Source of the DNA: Pseudomonadota bacterium
GTDB lineage: Bacteria > Pseudomonadota > Gammaproteobacteria > Steroidobacterales > Steroidobacteraceae
NCBI GenBank assembly: GCA_016703895.1
Contig: JADJBE010000001.1
Location: forward strand, 683,501-747,500
DNA: 64,000 nucleotides
Direction of reading: 5' to 3'
How positions within the stretch are numbered: the stretch's first letter is position 1; every line of letters starts with the position of its first letter. Positions 25,248-34,272 of this stretch are shown here, piece after piece. The notes under the pieces were generated by a model, which was not told where the DNA came from, did no database searches, and worked only from the letters and a program-made list of their open reading frames with translations. Position numbers and translations under genes: made by a program.

Positions 25248-26200
25248 AGCCGCTCGCCTGGTGGTGATCGACTCGCTTGAGCTGCACGCCGCGCAAACGC
25301 GGCTGCGCGCTGATCCCATGGGATGACACGCGGCAGTTGCAACGCGTCGTCATCTGCGGCAACACCGCCGAAGGCCGTCGTGACAGCCGCTTCGAATCCC
25401 GCCTCGCGCACCATCGCGACGTGCTCCACGAGATAGTCTTTGCCGGGTACGCCGTTTGGATAGGCAAAGGTTCGCGGTGCTGCGCCCACGATCTGGGCAA
25501 GGTTTTCTTTACCCAACAGAATCTCAGCGCGCGCGGCGTCGGCCGGCAGGCGCGCCAGTATCGGATGTGTCTCAGTGTGGCCGCCCAGATCCATCCCAAG
25601 CCGCGCGAGCTGTCTGACCTGCTCCGAAGTCATCATCAAGTCGTTAGGTAAGTCGACCCGACTCTGTGTAGCGATCGCTGCGACACAACGCTCGCGTTGG
25701 TCGTAGGGCAGACGCCGCAGCGCATCAAGTAACTGATCTGCCAGCACTGGCCTCTCAGCATCGATAGCAACACGACCCAGTCCGTAGTCGCTCAAGTCGA
25801 ATGCAGCCACTGACGTCCGACGGGTTGCCTCAATTATTGTGTCGTTCCACATCCGACCGCCATCGAGAAAGCCGGTTGCGATAAAAAAAGTCGCCGGTAC
25901 CTGCCAACGCTGCAAGATTGGCAACGCGGTCTCAAAGTTGCTGAGATAGCCGTCATCGAAGGTGATGCACGCGGCCCGCCGCGGCAACTTGCCCCGGCGC
26001 CAGCGCTCGATCGCGTCGGGCAGTGTCAGTACCGTCGCGTGCCTGGCGAGCCAACCCGTCTGGCTGTCGAACGCGGCCGCGGTAACCTCACCCTGCAGCA
26101 TCGAGTCCGGCTTAGGCACGATGCGATGGTAGGCAAAGACCAACAGACGACTGGTCCAGGTCTGCGCCAGCAACGCGGCGATCTGTGACTCGAACAACAC
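25244..26200 (-). CDS. Polysaccharide deacetylase (NodB homology)
   Basis: The 318-residue CE4-type protein has motif 1 ITFDDGYLSNFETALPIL near residue 80 with the catalytic Asp pair, the zinc HxxxH motif in LGGHTETHPILARL near residue 196, and TFAYPNG near residue 225. Such enzymes remove N-acetyl groups from EPS in exosortase-A loci and in PNAG or capsule systems. No signal peptide is obvious, so the site of action is unclear. It is the last gene of the operon that begins with the AlgD-type dehydrogenase, 4 bases after a methyltransferase. Confidence 0.85.
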   Translation of the reverse strand: MLFESQIAALLAQTWTSRLLVFAYHRIVPKPDSMLQGEVTAAAFDSQTGWLARHATVLTLPDAIERWRRGKLPRRAACITFDDGYLSNFETALPILQRWQVPATFFIATGFLDGGRMWNDTIIEATRRTSVAAFDLSDYGLGRVAIDAERPVLADQLLDALRRLPYDQRERCVAAIATQSRVDLPNDLMMTSEQVRQLARLGMDLGGHTETHPILARLPADAARAEILLGKENLAQIVGAAPRTFAYPNGVPGKDYLVEHVAMVREAGFEAAVTTAFGGVAADDDALQLPRVIPWDQRAAAFARRAAQASRSPPGERL

Positions 26201-26204
26201 GATC

Positions 26205-27005
26205 CTAACTACCAGAGGCTATTCGGCGTGACAAAATCACTGTGTACGGTGTAGCCACATGGGCTAACCAACGCAGCGGCGGCAAGGCGCGCAGCGTCTG
26301 GATCATCAGCCGCTTGACACCCCGCTCGGGCTTGAGCGCGAATAGGTCGAATCTGTCCATACTGACGAAGCCACGTCGCGCCATCTCCGCCCGTAAACCG
26401 TAGTAGGTGAACCAGTTGACTGCCGGATAACGCGCATGGTTCACGAGTTCCGGTCGGGTGGTCACGGACAAGCGTTCGTAACGACGCTTGAGAAAGCCGG
26501 GATACCAGCTATAGAAAGGCAGATCGAATTCTTCCTGCTTGGGGCACAGCACATTGGTCGTACTGAAATACACGACGCCGCCAGGCCGGATCACGCGCGT
26601 ACACTCATTAACTACCGCCTGCCAGTCTGCAACATGCTCGAGCAACTCGGGCGCAATGCAGACATCGAGCGATGCATCCGGCCACGGCAGATCGGTCGCG
26701 GAAGCGACCTCGAAGTCAATTGGTAGCTGGGCATCTGCCGCACGCTGGCGCGCGATCTCGACCAGCTGCGTGCTGATATCGATGCCCCGTACACAGTGGC
26801 CTTCGCGTGCCCACATGATGCTCTGCGTGCCCGCGTTACAGCCGACGTCACCGACATCAAGCGCTGCGACTGGCAAAGCTGCCGCTGCGCGTGCGGCAAG
26901 CAATAGTTCCTTCGTCGCCGTGAATCGCTCGCGTGCGCGCGGCGACAGACTCTCTTCGGCGTAGTAGTCGACAAAGCGAGTGTCGTGATCCTGAAACCCG
27001 CTCAA
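26205..27005 (-). CDS. Class I SAM-dependent methyltransferase
   Basis: The 266-residue UbiE/UbiG-like protein carries the SAM-binding segment LDVGDVGCNAGTQSIMWA near residues 48-65, VRGIDIS near 72, and IAPELLEHVADWQAVVNECTRVIRPGGVVYFST near 118-150. No membrane segment is seen. It overlaps the O-ligase start by ATGA-type coupling (27002-27005) and lies 4 bases from the deacetylase gene. O-methylation of a polysaccharide sugar is the likely role, but the acceptor is unknown. Confidence 0.78.
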   Translation of the reverse strand: MSGFQDHDTRFVDYYAEESLSPRARERFTATKELLLAARAAAALPVAALDVGDVGCNAGTQSIMWAREGHCVRGIDISTQLVEIARQRAADAQLPIDFEVASATDLPWPDASLDVCIAPELLEHVADWQAVVNECTRVIRPGGVVYFSTTNVLCPKQEEFDLPFYSWYPGFLKRRYERLSVTTRPELVNHARYPAVNWFTYYGLRAEMARRGFVSMDRFDLFALKPERGVKRLMIQTLRALPPLRWLAHVATPYTVILSRRIASGS

Positions 27006-28405
27006 CGTTCGCTCCGCATTTCAGCACCTGCCTGGTGTCCCAGCATCGCATAGGGGTTGGGTCTGCCGTCGGCGGTCGAGGCGAGCACGGTCTCCGGTAT
27101 CACATCATGATTATCAGTGGATCGCTCCGCACCCGGTTCGGTCACTGTCGACGGCGCCGCGAGGGTTTCGTCAACATAGCGTTTGACGATCAACAGCAGC
27201 CCGATCAACGCATATAAAAGATCGAAGTACGCCAGACCCAAGAATGCGCCACCAATCGCGTAGCCAATCAGGCTCACCTGAATCATGGATGCAAGGTCGA
27301 AGCACCAGTGCAACTCCTTGGCCTTGTCAGCCGGCGCATTTTGTATCTTGCGCGTCACGCTTTGGGCGGTGAGCAACGTTAGCGCGCCAAGCGCCAGAAA
27401 CAGCACTAGCCCGACAAAGCCATGTTCGCCGAGCACTTCAAAATAAATGCTATGTGCATCATGGAACTGCGTGGGATTGGGGGCGTACTGCATGAACAGC
27501 TGCGGATCGAAGGTCTCGAAGCCACCACCAAAGAAATGGTCCTTGGCGAGATTGAAGGCGAACCACCAGGCATTGATGCGCCCCATGGCCGAACCATCCG
27601 ACTGATAGTCTTCAATGGTCATCATGCGTGCCATCCACTTATCGGGCATCGCCATGATGAGAAACGGCACGACGAGCACCATCGCCGCACCTAAAGCGAT
27701 GCGTTGCCTGCCACGCAAGGCCAGCATACCCAGCACGCCAACCGCTGCGAGCAGCGCGCCACGCGAAAAAGTCGCGAACGCTGCCAATAGCGTAAGTAGG
27801 ATGGCGCCCAGGACTGCAAGGCGTGCCCATTTCTCCTGAATCTGCAACTGCACCCAGCGCAACAACGGTACCGTCATGACGAGCACCAGACCCATGGCGT
27901 TGTTATCCTCGAAGAAACTGCCGCGCGGCCCATAGACGCGCTCACCGGCCGCCGTCTCAATCGCGAAGAAACCGCCTTTGATACCGTAGAACGCGAGCGA
28001 ACCAGTGATGACCCAGACGAGGGTCTTGATATGCTCGGGCTTATACACCAACACCATCGCTAACAAGGCGAAGAACTGGATCTTCATCACCTTGTCCCAC
28101 TGGGGCACGGCATCGCCTGGAATCAGTGCGAATAAAGTTGTCACGTTCATCCACACGATCCAGATGAGCCAGACCCACAGCACACCTGAATTGACCAGCA
28201 TGCGCCGATCGCGCGTAAAGACCAGCCCGGCCAGGGTCGCGAGTGCCACCAGCGCCGAGAACGGGAAGTCGAAGGCAAATCCCCAGGTGAAGCGATGCGG
28301 GTTCATGAACCCGAGCCAGTTCCACATCATGATGCCGACCCACGGCCGCATCAGGATAACCGGCAGCGACCCGAGCACGATCATGATCAGTATCAGATCG
28401 CGCAT
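27002..28405 (-). CDS. O-antigen ligase/polymerase-like membrane protein, exosortase A-associated
   Basis: From the ATG at 28405 the protein has 467 residues and starts MRDLILIMIVLGSLPVIL. A longer frame to 28546 only adds non-membrane residues that overlap the upstream gene. About a dozen hydrophobic helices run through the protein, with WVGIMMWNWLGFMNPHRFTWG near residue 20, typical of the exosortase-A O-ligase group (TIGR03097 type), and the Wzy_C-like periplasmic loop with HDAHSIYFEVLGEHGFVGL near residue 320. It sits in the inner membrane and should polymerise or transfer the polysaccharide. The start is 2 bases below the stop of the glycosyltransferase at 28407. Confidence 0.85.
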   Translation of the reverse strand: MRDLILIMIVLGSLPVILMRPWVGIMMWNWLGFMNPHRFTWGFAFDFPFSALVALATLAGLVFTRDRRMLVNSGVLWVWLIWIVWMNVTTLFALIPGDAVPQWDKVMKIQFFALLAMVLVYKPEHIKTLVWVITGSLAFYGIKGGFFAIETAAGERVYGPRGSFFEDNNAMGLVLVMTVPLLRWVQLQIQEKWARLAVLGAILLTLLAAFATFSRGALLAAVGVLGMLALRGRQRIALGAAMVLVVPFLIMAMPDKWMARMMTIEDYQSDGSAMGRINAWWFAFNLAKDHFFGGGFETFDPQLFMQYAPNPTQFHDAHSIYFEVLGEHGFVGLVLFLALGALTLLTAQSVTRKIQNAPADKAKELHWCFDLASMIQVSLIGYAIGGAFLGLAYFDLLYALIGLLLIVKRYVDETLAAPSTVTEPGAERSTDNHDVIPETVLASTADGRPNPYAMLGHQAGAEMRSER

Positions 28406-28406
28406 G

Positions 28407-29648
28407 TCAGGCCACTCGCGCCGCGACGGCGCCGCGCTTGCGGTGCATCGCATCCAGACAGATCGATTCGAAACACTTACCCACCACGGCGTTGGAAAAG
28501 CGGCTCTCGACCAGTTGTCGTGCCTGCTCGGCCAGCGTGCGGCCACGGTCGTGGTCCGTCAACAGTGTGATGAGGCCAGCGGCAAGCGACTGCGGCGTAT
28601 CGGCGGCGATGAAATCGCGGCCCGGTGTCACGTCGAGGCCCTCGACGCCAATGGTGGTGGAGACGACCGGTACGCCCATCGCCATGGCCTCAAAGGCCTT
28701 GATACGCGTACCGCCGCCGACTCGCAGCGGGATCACATAGGCCGCTGCACCACGAGTCGACTCACGAATGTCGTCAACTCTACCGGTGAAGCGGAAGTCA
28801 TAGCCGCGCTCACGCGCCAGCGCCACGAGATGCTTGGGTGGATCGCGGCCAATGACGGTCATGCGCGCGTCGGCAATCTCGGCCTGCACCAGCGGCCAAA
28901 CCTCGGTGATCAGGAACTCAATGCCGTCGACGTTGGCGGCCCAGTCCATCGAACCCGTGAAGACGACGTCGTGCGAGGCCGCGGGGCCAAAGTACTCGAA
29001 GTACTCCAGATTCACGCCGGTCGGAATGCAGTCGACAGTGGCGACGCCGTAATCGCGACGGAACGCCGCAGCGTCCCGCTCGGCCACCGCAATGACCTGA
29101 TCGAAGCTCTGCAACACGTCGCGCTCGAAGCGGCACATCTTGCCCCACTGATTGCGCCATACCCAGCGATGCAAAGGGTTGGTCGCCACGTCAGCGTGGC
29201 GCGCAAAAATCTCGGCCTCGACGTTGTGGGTGAACATCACGGTCGTGACATCACCCATGTTAGGCGGCGCCAGCACGGCGGCATGCGGAAAGTCAAACAC
29301 GGCCACCGCAGGCTTGCGCGCCAGTTCCGACGCGACGGTCTGCCGACCGGCGTCTGAGCGGTCAGTCGCGACTGGAATCGGCAATGCGCCCGCAATATGG
29401 CGCAATCGAGTTAGCTGCGAGGCGGCCGAGGGCGGCGGCGGCTTCCAGGTCACCAGCCGATCGCAGATCTTCGCGAGATCGCCAGCGAACTGTTGGCTCT
29501 GCTCGACGGTGGCCGGACACACGAGCGTAATCTCGAACGCGCCGCCCAGCAGGTTCCGCAGCACTTCTGTCGTTCGAATCCGCCCGCCCGAATCAGCCGG
29601 GAACAGAAAGCGGGTCGAAACAAACAGCAGCTGCGGCCGTCCTGTCAC
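28407..29648 (-). CDS. Family 4 glycosyltransferase
   Basis: I place the start at the GTG at 29648, which overlaps the TGA of the dehydrogenase gene as GTGA. The open frame to 29741 would overlap that gene by almost 100 bases and adds an atypical leader. The 413-residue protein begins TGRPQLLFVSTRFLFPADSGGRIRTTEVLRNL and has GSMDWAANVDGIEFLITEVWP near residue 230 and RVGGGTRIKAFEAMAMGVPVVSTTIGVEGL near residue 310, the GT-B donor-binding block with its E-x7-E. It is close to the exosortase-associated sugar transferases and sits with the O-ligase and dehydrogenase in one operon. Confidence 0.82.
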   Translation of the reverse strand: MTGRPQLLFVSTRFLFPADSGGRIRTTEVLRNLLGGAFEITLVCPATVEQSQQFAGDLAKICDRLVTWKPPPPSAASQLTRLRHIAGALPIPVATDRSDAGRQTVASELARKPAVAVFDFPHAAVLAPPNMGDVTTVMFTHNVEAEIFARHADVATNPLHRWVWRNQWGKMCRFERDVLQSFDQVIAVAERDAAAFRRDYGVATVDCIPTGVNLEYFEYFGPAASHDVVFTGSMDWAANVDGIEFLITEVWPLVQAEIADARMTVIGRDPPKHLVALARERGYDFRFTGRVDDIRESTRGAAAYVIPLRVGGGTRIKAFEAMAMGVPVVSTTIGVEGLDVTPGRDFIAADTPQSLAAGLITLLTDHDRGRTLAEQARQLVESRFSNAVVGKCFESICLDAMHRKRGAVAARVA

Positions 29649-30961
29649 CAGCAAATGCCTCGATATTCCGCACGCAGCGCACTGCGATCGGACATGTTGA
29701 CGAGGTCGAGCACTGTTTGGTCGGGCCGCGCCTTGGTGCACAGCTCCTGCGTCAGACTCTTCAAGTTGGAGCCAACCACCAGTAGCTCGGACGGATCCAG
29801 CATTTCATCTAGTGAGCTGCACATGAGCTGCCCGATGTGAGGAATCGTCTCTTCAATGTAGCGCTTGTTGGCACCGATCAAACGTGACAACGAGACTTCC
29901 GGGTCGTAGATCTTGAGGTTGATACCCTTGCCAATGAAGCGCTCGGCAATCGTCACCAGCGGACTCTCACGCAGATCGTCCGTACCGGTCTTGAATGACA
30001 GACCCAGCATACCAACGTTGCGCTTACCGCTTGCCAACACGTAGTCGATGGCGTGGTCTATGTGCACGCGGTTGCTCGGCAGCAGACTGGCGAGCATCGG
30101 TGTGACGACATCGCGTTGTTTGCCGAGATAGAGCATCGCCTTGAGATCCTTCGGCAAACAAGAGCCGCCGAACGCGAACCCTGGCTTCATGTAGGCCGGC
30201 GAGATGTTCAGACGTGTGTCCTTGCAGACCAGGTTCATGACTTCATGCGAATCCACATCTAACGACTGGCACAGTCGTGCGATCTCGTTGGCAAAGGTGA
30301 TCTTGAGAGCGTGAAACGAATTGCAGGCGTACTTCATTGCCTCCGCCGAGCGGACCGATGTGACGACGAAGTCGCAGGGCAAGTGGCCAAACAAATCGCG
30401 CAGCGCGGCGCTCGAGCGGTCGCAAGCGCTGCCAACGATGGTGAAGGGCGGCGCATCGTAGTCCTTGATCGAGGTGCCTTCGCGCAGAAACTCAGGCTGG
30501 AAGCACAGGCCGAAACCGACACCCGCTTTCTTGCCACTGTGCTTCTCGATCCGCGGCAGCACCTGTTCCTCGACCGTTCCGGGCTCCACCGTGGAGCGAA
30601 TGACGATCGTGTGAAATTCCTGCTTGTCCTTGAGCACGGTGCCTAACTGATCGGCGAGTCGCATGATTGCCGTCAGGTCCTGCCGACCATTGCTACTGGC
30701 AGGCGTGCCGACGCAGACGAAAGACAGATCGGTGTCGCGCACAGCCGCAGCCGCGTCGTTAGTCACTTTCAGGCGGCCAGCCTTGACGACCTCACTAGTC
30801 AGGTCCTGGATACCCTCTTCGACAATGGGTGACTTGCCGCTGCGCAGTAGTTCGAGCTTGACGGGGTCGAGATCGACACCCACCACGTGATGCCCGTCCC
30901 GCGCCAGACAAGCTGCAGACACTGCGCCGACGTAACCCATGCCAAAAATGCTGACTTTCAT
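29645..30961 (-). CDS. Nucleotide-sugar 6-dehydrogenase, AlgD (GDP-mannose)-type
   Basis: From the ATG at 30961 the protein has 438 residues; a longer frame to 31048 adds a spurious leader. It shows MKVSIFGMGYVGAVSAACLARDGH at the NAD-binding N-terminus, GKSPIVEEG near residue 45, the catalytic cysteine in FAFGGSCLPKDLKAM near residue 262, LGLSFKTGTDDLRESPLV near 320, and the ending YRGICW. By recollection these match AlgD (whose C-terminus also reads GICW) better than UDP-glucose dehydrogenase. It should give GDP-mannuronic acid or a related uronic acid, feeding an acidic polysaccharide and giving the amidotransferases a carboxyl substrate. It heads its own operon (TATAAT box at 31064-31069). 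Confidence 0.85.
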   Translation of the reverse strand: MKVSIFGMGYVGAVSAACLARDGHHVVGVDLDPVKLELLRSGKSPIVEEGIQDLTSEVVKAGRLKVTNDAAAAVRDTDLSFVCVGTPASSNGRQDLTAIMRLADQLGTVLKDKQEFHTIVIRSTVEPGTVEEQVLPRIEKHSGKKAGVGFGLCFQPEFLREGTSIKDYDAPPFTIVGSACDRSSAALRDLFGHLPCDFVVTSVRSAEAMKYACNSFHALKITFANEIARLCQSLDVDSHEVMNLVCKDTRLNISPAYMKPGFAFGGSCLPKDLKAMLYLGKQRDVVTPMLASLLPSNRVHIDHAIDYVLASGKRNVGMLGLSFKTGTDDLRESPLVTIAERFIGKGINLKIYDPEVSLSRLIGANKRYIEETIPHIGQLMCSSLDEMLDPSELLVVGSNLKSLTQELCTKARPDQTVLDLVNMSDRSALRAEYRGICW

Positions 30962-31063
30962 TCGATCCCGCCTTGATATCCAGCCGGACCCGAGGCAATG
31001 CTGCGCCTTGAGTGTAGCCGGACAAAGTTGTACAGACGCCGCAAGCACGGCGAACTAGCGCAA

Positions 31064-31069
31064 ATTATA
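31064..31069 (-). promoter_or_regulatory. Candidate -10 box (TATAAT) for the dehydrogenase operon
   Basis: A perfect TATAAT on the minus strand lies about 100 bases before the ATG at 30961 in a 171-base intergenic gap. No good -35 hexamer is present at 16-18 bases, so this is a weak or activator-dependent promoter if real. It lies between the terminator of the upstream gene and the dehydrogenase start, where a promoter is expected. Confidence 0.35.
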
Positions 31070-31115
31070 CGAGTCGCCAGCGGGTGGCGTGGTGACAGTG
31101 CTCGCGGCAGTGCGC

Positions 31116-31138
31116 AAAAACTGTCGACTCGGTCACAG
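31116..31138 (-). terminator. Intrinsic terminator after the GT4 gene
   Basis: On the minus strand CTGTGAC-CGA-GTCGACAG folds into a short stem with one bulge and is followed by TTTTT (31116-31120). The stem includes the TGA stop of the glycosyltransferase at 31133. This separates the upstream EPS operon (42122 to 31133) from the dehydrogenase operon. Confidence 0.55.
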
Positions 31139-32320
31139 CCGCCCGGCTCGGCTGACTACCGCTTTCATGGCTTGCACGAGCTGTTCCGATGTGCGCTGCC
31201 AGTCGTAATCCTGCACGGAGGCCGCGACCTCCTCGCGCGGCGGGTTGCGCGCGCGCACAGCGCGGACTGCCGCCGCAATCGCGTCAGCCGACCGCTCGCT
31301 CAACAACTCGCCCTGCTCCGCTCGCAGCATGATTTCCGGGATACCACCCACGCGGGTCGCAACCACCGGTGTCCCACAGGCCAGCGATTCGAGCACCACA
31401 TTCGGCAATCCCTCGCGCTCCGCAGCGAGCACCAGTGCGTTGGCTGCTCCGTAGTACTTGGCCAACTTCGCATGCGGCACCGCGCCCAACAAGCGCACAC
31501 GATCGCCAAGCCGCAAACGTTCGACCTGCGCCAGCAAGTCCGCGCGGGCTGGCCCATCGCCGGCGATACAGAGCTGGGTGTCAGGCAACTGCAGCAGCGA
31601 CTCGATCACCAGGTGATGACCCTTGTTAGTATCGAGCTTACCAACCGACAGCAGCAGCCTGGCGTCTGGCTCGATTCCGAGCTCGGTGCGCGCCGCGCGT
31701 TGATCCTGCGGCGAGAACTTGTCTCGATCGATTCCGTTGCGGATCGTCACGACCCGATCGGCGGCGACCCCCCAATCCAGCAGACGCCGCCGTAGCGCCT
31801 CACTGACTGTGATGGTGAGTGCGGCACCTGCGATCGCGCGCAGCATCATTTGCCGGCAGGCGGGGAATTCGCCGATCTGATTGACGTCGGAACCGCGTGC
31901 CGTCAAGACGTACGGCAGGCCGAGTCGCTGCGCGATCGCGGCTGCCGCAACACCATCCGGATACAGGTAGTGCGCGTCGATGAGTTTGGCACCTTGCCGC
32001 TGCACGACGTCGGCAACACAACGCCACGTGCCGCGCACCATCAGGGCTGGCTGCGTCGTCATGCCAAACTTCGGGATAACAAGGTGGCGCGGATAGTGCA
32101 CCGTAAACCCACCGTGCTGCTCAGACGTTCCAACTCGCGCGAACTCGCCATAGCGCCCGAACCGTTCGCCCGCCCACGGAAACCACGGTACGGGTGCAAC
32201 CACCTCCGCCGCGACAGCCGACTGCTGGCACAGGTGTCGCAGCCGCTCGGCAACGAAGATGCCGTGCGTCGGCCGGACGGAGTTAGGGAACAGCGAACTA
32301 AATGTGACTACGCGCAGCAT
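31133..32320 (-). CDS. Family 4 glycosyltransferase
   Basis: The 395-residue GT-B protein starts MLRVVTFSSLFPNSVRPTHG, has DAHYLYPDGVAAAAIAQRLGLPYVLTARGSDVN near residues 115-150, and the donor site ALVLAAEREGLPNVVLESLACGTPVVATRVGGIPE near residues 295-330. Its start overlaps the end of the amidotransferase gene by 23 bases. It is the last gene before an intrinsic terminator. The sugar and linkage are not predictable from sequence. Confidence 0.83.
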   Translation of the reverse strand: MLRVVTFSSLFPNSVRPTHGIFVAERLRHLCQQSAVAAEVVAPVPWFPWAGERFGRYGEFARVGTSEQHGGFTVHYPRHLVIPKFGMTTQPALMVRGTWRCVADVVQRQGAKLIDAHYLYPDGVAAAAIAQRLGLPYVLTARGSDVNQIGEFPACRQMMLRAIAGAALTITVSEALRRRLLDWGVAADRVVTIRNGIDRDKFSPQDQRAARTELGIEPDARLLLSVGKLDTNKGHHLVIESLLQLPDTQLCIAGDGPARADLLAQVERLRLGDRVRLLGAVPHAKLAKYYGAANALVLAAEREGLPNVVLESLACGTPVVATRVGGIPEIMLRAEQGELLSERSADAIAAAVRAVRARNPPREEVAASVQDYDWQRTSEQLVQAMKAVVSRAGRL

Positions 32321-34235
32321 CGGCAGTTGGCGTTGCGGGGTCGAGGACCCGGCCGATGAAACGCTCGAACATCATCAGTGCCCAGAGTGCCGGACTATGG
32401 TCACGCGCGCCGCTCTGATGCTGATCGACGAGCCGCTCCAGCATCGCACGGTCGAACACGCCCGCGTCTGCCAGACGCTGGCCAAGCACAGCCTCGCGCA
32501 CTTGCGCGCGCAGCGGCCCGCGGAACCAGTGGACGATCGGCACCGCGAAACCCATCTTGGCGCGATACATGATCTCGTGTGGCAGGTAGTTGTGCATCGC
32601 CTGCTTCAGCACGTACTTGCCTTCGGCGCCACGCAACTTCTGGGTGGGCTCGAGTCCTGCGACCCATTCGGCGAACTCATGGTCCAGCATCGGCACGCGG
32701 ACTTCCAGACTGTTAGCCATGCTGGCACGGTCCACTTTGGTGAGGATGTCGCCCGGCAGGTAGGTACGAAAATCCAGATACTGCACGGTCGACAATGCAT
32801 CCCAGCCCTCGACGCGGCCAGCGAACCGCTCGAACACCTGTTTGGCATCGTAGCCCTGCAGGTCGCGGCGGAACGAATCACTATAGAGCTTGCCGCGCAG
32901 TTCCGCGGCGAGAATCGAAACACTATGGAAATAGCCTTCGAGTGATGACCGTGCAAGCGACTGGAACGTGCTCTTGGCACGCAAGAAGCGCGGCGCCCAG
33001 TCGAGCTTGGGATAGAGACTACCGGCCAGCCCAAACAGTGGCGCGCGTACTGCGTAAGGCAGGTAGCCGCGCACCCGCTCTTCATAGGTATGCCATTTGT
33101 AGCGCCGATAGCCGCCGAAGTTCTCATCCCCTGCGTCACCGGATAATGCGACGGTAACGCGATTGCGCGCGAGTTGGCAGACCCGGTATGTTGGCAGTGA
33201 AGAGCTGTCGGCAAACGGCTCGTCGTACAGACCACCGAGCTGATCGATGAGCTCAAAGTCGTCCGGCTCGACCCTATCGGTGGAGTGATCGGTGGCGTAG
33301 CGGTCCGCCACCATCTGCGCGAAGCGGGACTCGTCGAAGCGCGGATCGTTGAACGCGATCGAACAAGTCTTGACCGCGTGCGGCGATAGTTCAGCCATCT
33401 GCGACACGATCGCACTCGAATCGACGCCGCCGGACAAAAATGCCCCGAGCGGCACTTCCGAGATCATCTGCCGGTTCACCGCGCTACGCAGTCGTGTAAC
33501 CACTTCGGCGGCGGCCGCCGTGTCATCGAGGCCATGACGGCGCTGAAAGAACGGTGCCAGATCCCAGTACTCGCGCGGCTGCGGCAGGGGTGCATCGACT
33601 CGTACCGTGAGCATATGCGCCGGCGGCAGCTTAGCCACCCCGCGCAGGATCGAGCGCGGCTCGGGCACATAACCGAAGGCAAAATAGTCTTCAACCGCCA
33701 GCGGGTCCAGTTCGCGTCGCAAGCCAGGGTGCTGCAACAGCCCCTTCAGTTCCGAGGCGAAGACCAGCCAGCCGTCGGGCAGGAGTGAGTAGTAGAGCGG
33801 CTTCTCGCCGAACCGGTCGCGCGCCAGAAACAGCGTGCGCTGTTTGCGGTCGAACACGGCGAACGCCAACATGCCGACAAAACGCTCGACACAGGCTTCA
33901 CCCCACTGCTCCCAGGCGTGGACAATGGTCTCGGTGTCGCTCGCCGTCCGGAACTGGTGGCCCGCTGCTAACAGTTCAGTCCGCAGTTCCTGAAAGTTGT
34001 AGATCTCACCATTGAAGGTGATCAGGACCGAGCCGTCCTCATTGGCTAGCGGCTGCGCACCGCCGGACAGATCAATGATCGACAGACGGCGGTGCCCGAG
34101 ACCCACGCCTGCCTCGACATGGAAGCCGCGCCCATCAGGACCTCGATGCTGCTGGATATCCGTCATGCGCTCGAGCACGCCACGATCTGGCGCGCGCCCA
34201 CCACGGGTATCGAACATGCCTGCAATTCCACACAT
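32298..34235 (-). CDS. Amidotransferase 1 (AsnB-like), XrtA/PEP-CTERM system-associated
   Basis: From the ATG at 34235 the protein has 645 residues with the complete class II glutaminase start MCGIAGMFDTRGG (Cys2); the frame extending to 34442 is not needed. It shows FNGEIYNFQELR near residue 78, DRFGEKPLYYS near 142, the synthetase loop GAFLSGGVDSSAIVSQM near 265, and GDAGDENFGGYRRYKWH near 363. Length and order fit the exosortase-A amidotransferase (TIGR03108 type). It should transfer glutamine nitrogen to a carboxylate, perhaps a uronic acid made by the AlgD-type enzyme. Both active sites look intact, unlike the two Cys-less paralogues in the window. Confidence 0.88.
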   Translation of the reverse strand: MCGIAGMFDTRGGRAPDRGVLERMTDIQQHRGPDGRGFHVEAGVGLGHRRLSIIDLSGGAQPLANEDGSVLITFNGEIYNFQELRTELLAAGHQFRTASDTETIVHAWEQWGEACVERFVGMLAFAVFDRKQRTLFLARDRFGEKPLYYSLLPDGWLVFASELKGLLQHPGLRRELDPLAVEDYFAFGYVPEPRSILRGVAKLPPAHMLTVRVDAPLPQPREYWDLAPFFQRRHGLDDTAAAAEVVTRLRSAVNRQMISEVPLGAFLSGGVDSSAIVSQMAELSPHAVKTCSIAFNDPRFDESRFAQMVADRYATDHSTDRVEPDDFELIDQLGGLYDEPFADSSSLPTYRVCQLARNRVTVALSGDAGDENFGGYRRYKWHTYEERVRGYLPYAVRAPLFGLAGSLYPKLDWAPRFLRAKSTFQSLARSSLEGYFHSVSILAAELRGKLYSDSFRRDLQGYDAKQVFERFAGRVEGWDALSTVQYLDFRTYLPGDILTKVDRASMANSLEVRVPMLDHEFAEWVAGLEPTQKLRGAEGKYVLKQAMHNYLPHEIMYRAKMGFAVPIVHWFRGPLRAQVREAVLGQRLADAGVFDRAMLERLVDQHQSGARDHSPALWALMMFERFIGRVLDPATPTADAARSHI

Positions 34236-34272
34236 CGTCGTTCTAGTCCTTCGCGCGTCAGTCTGGCGCCAG

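Noticed and set aside
28005..29357. A 450-codon open frame on the plus strand
   Set aside because: It lies antisense to the O-ligase and a glycosyltransferase, both of which have strong family motifs and coupled starts.
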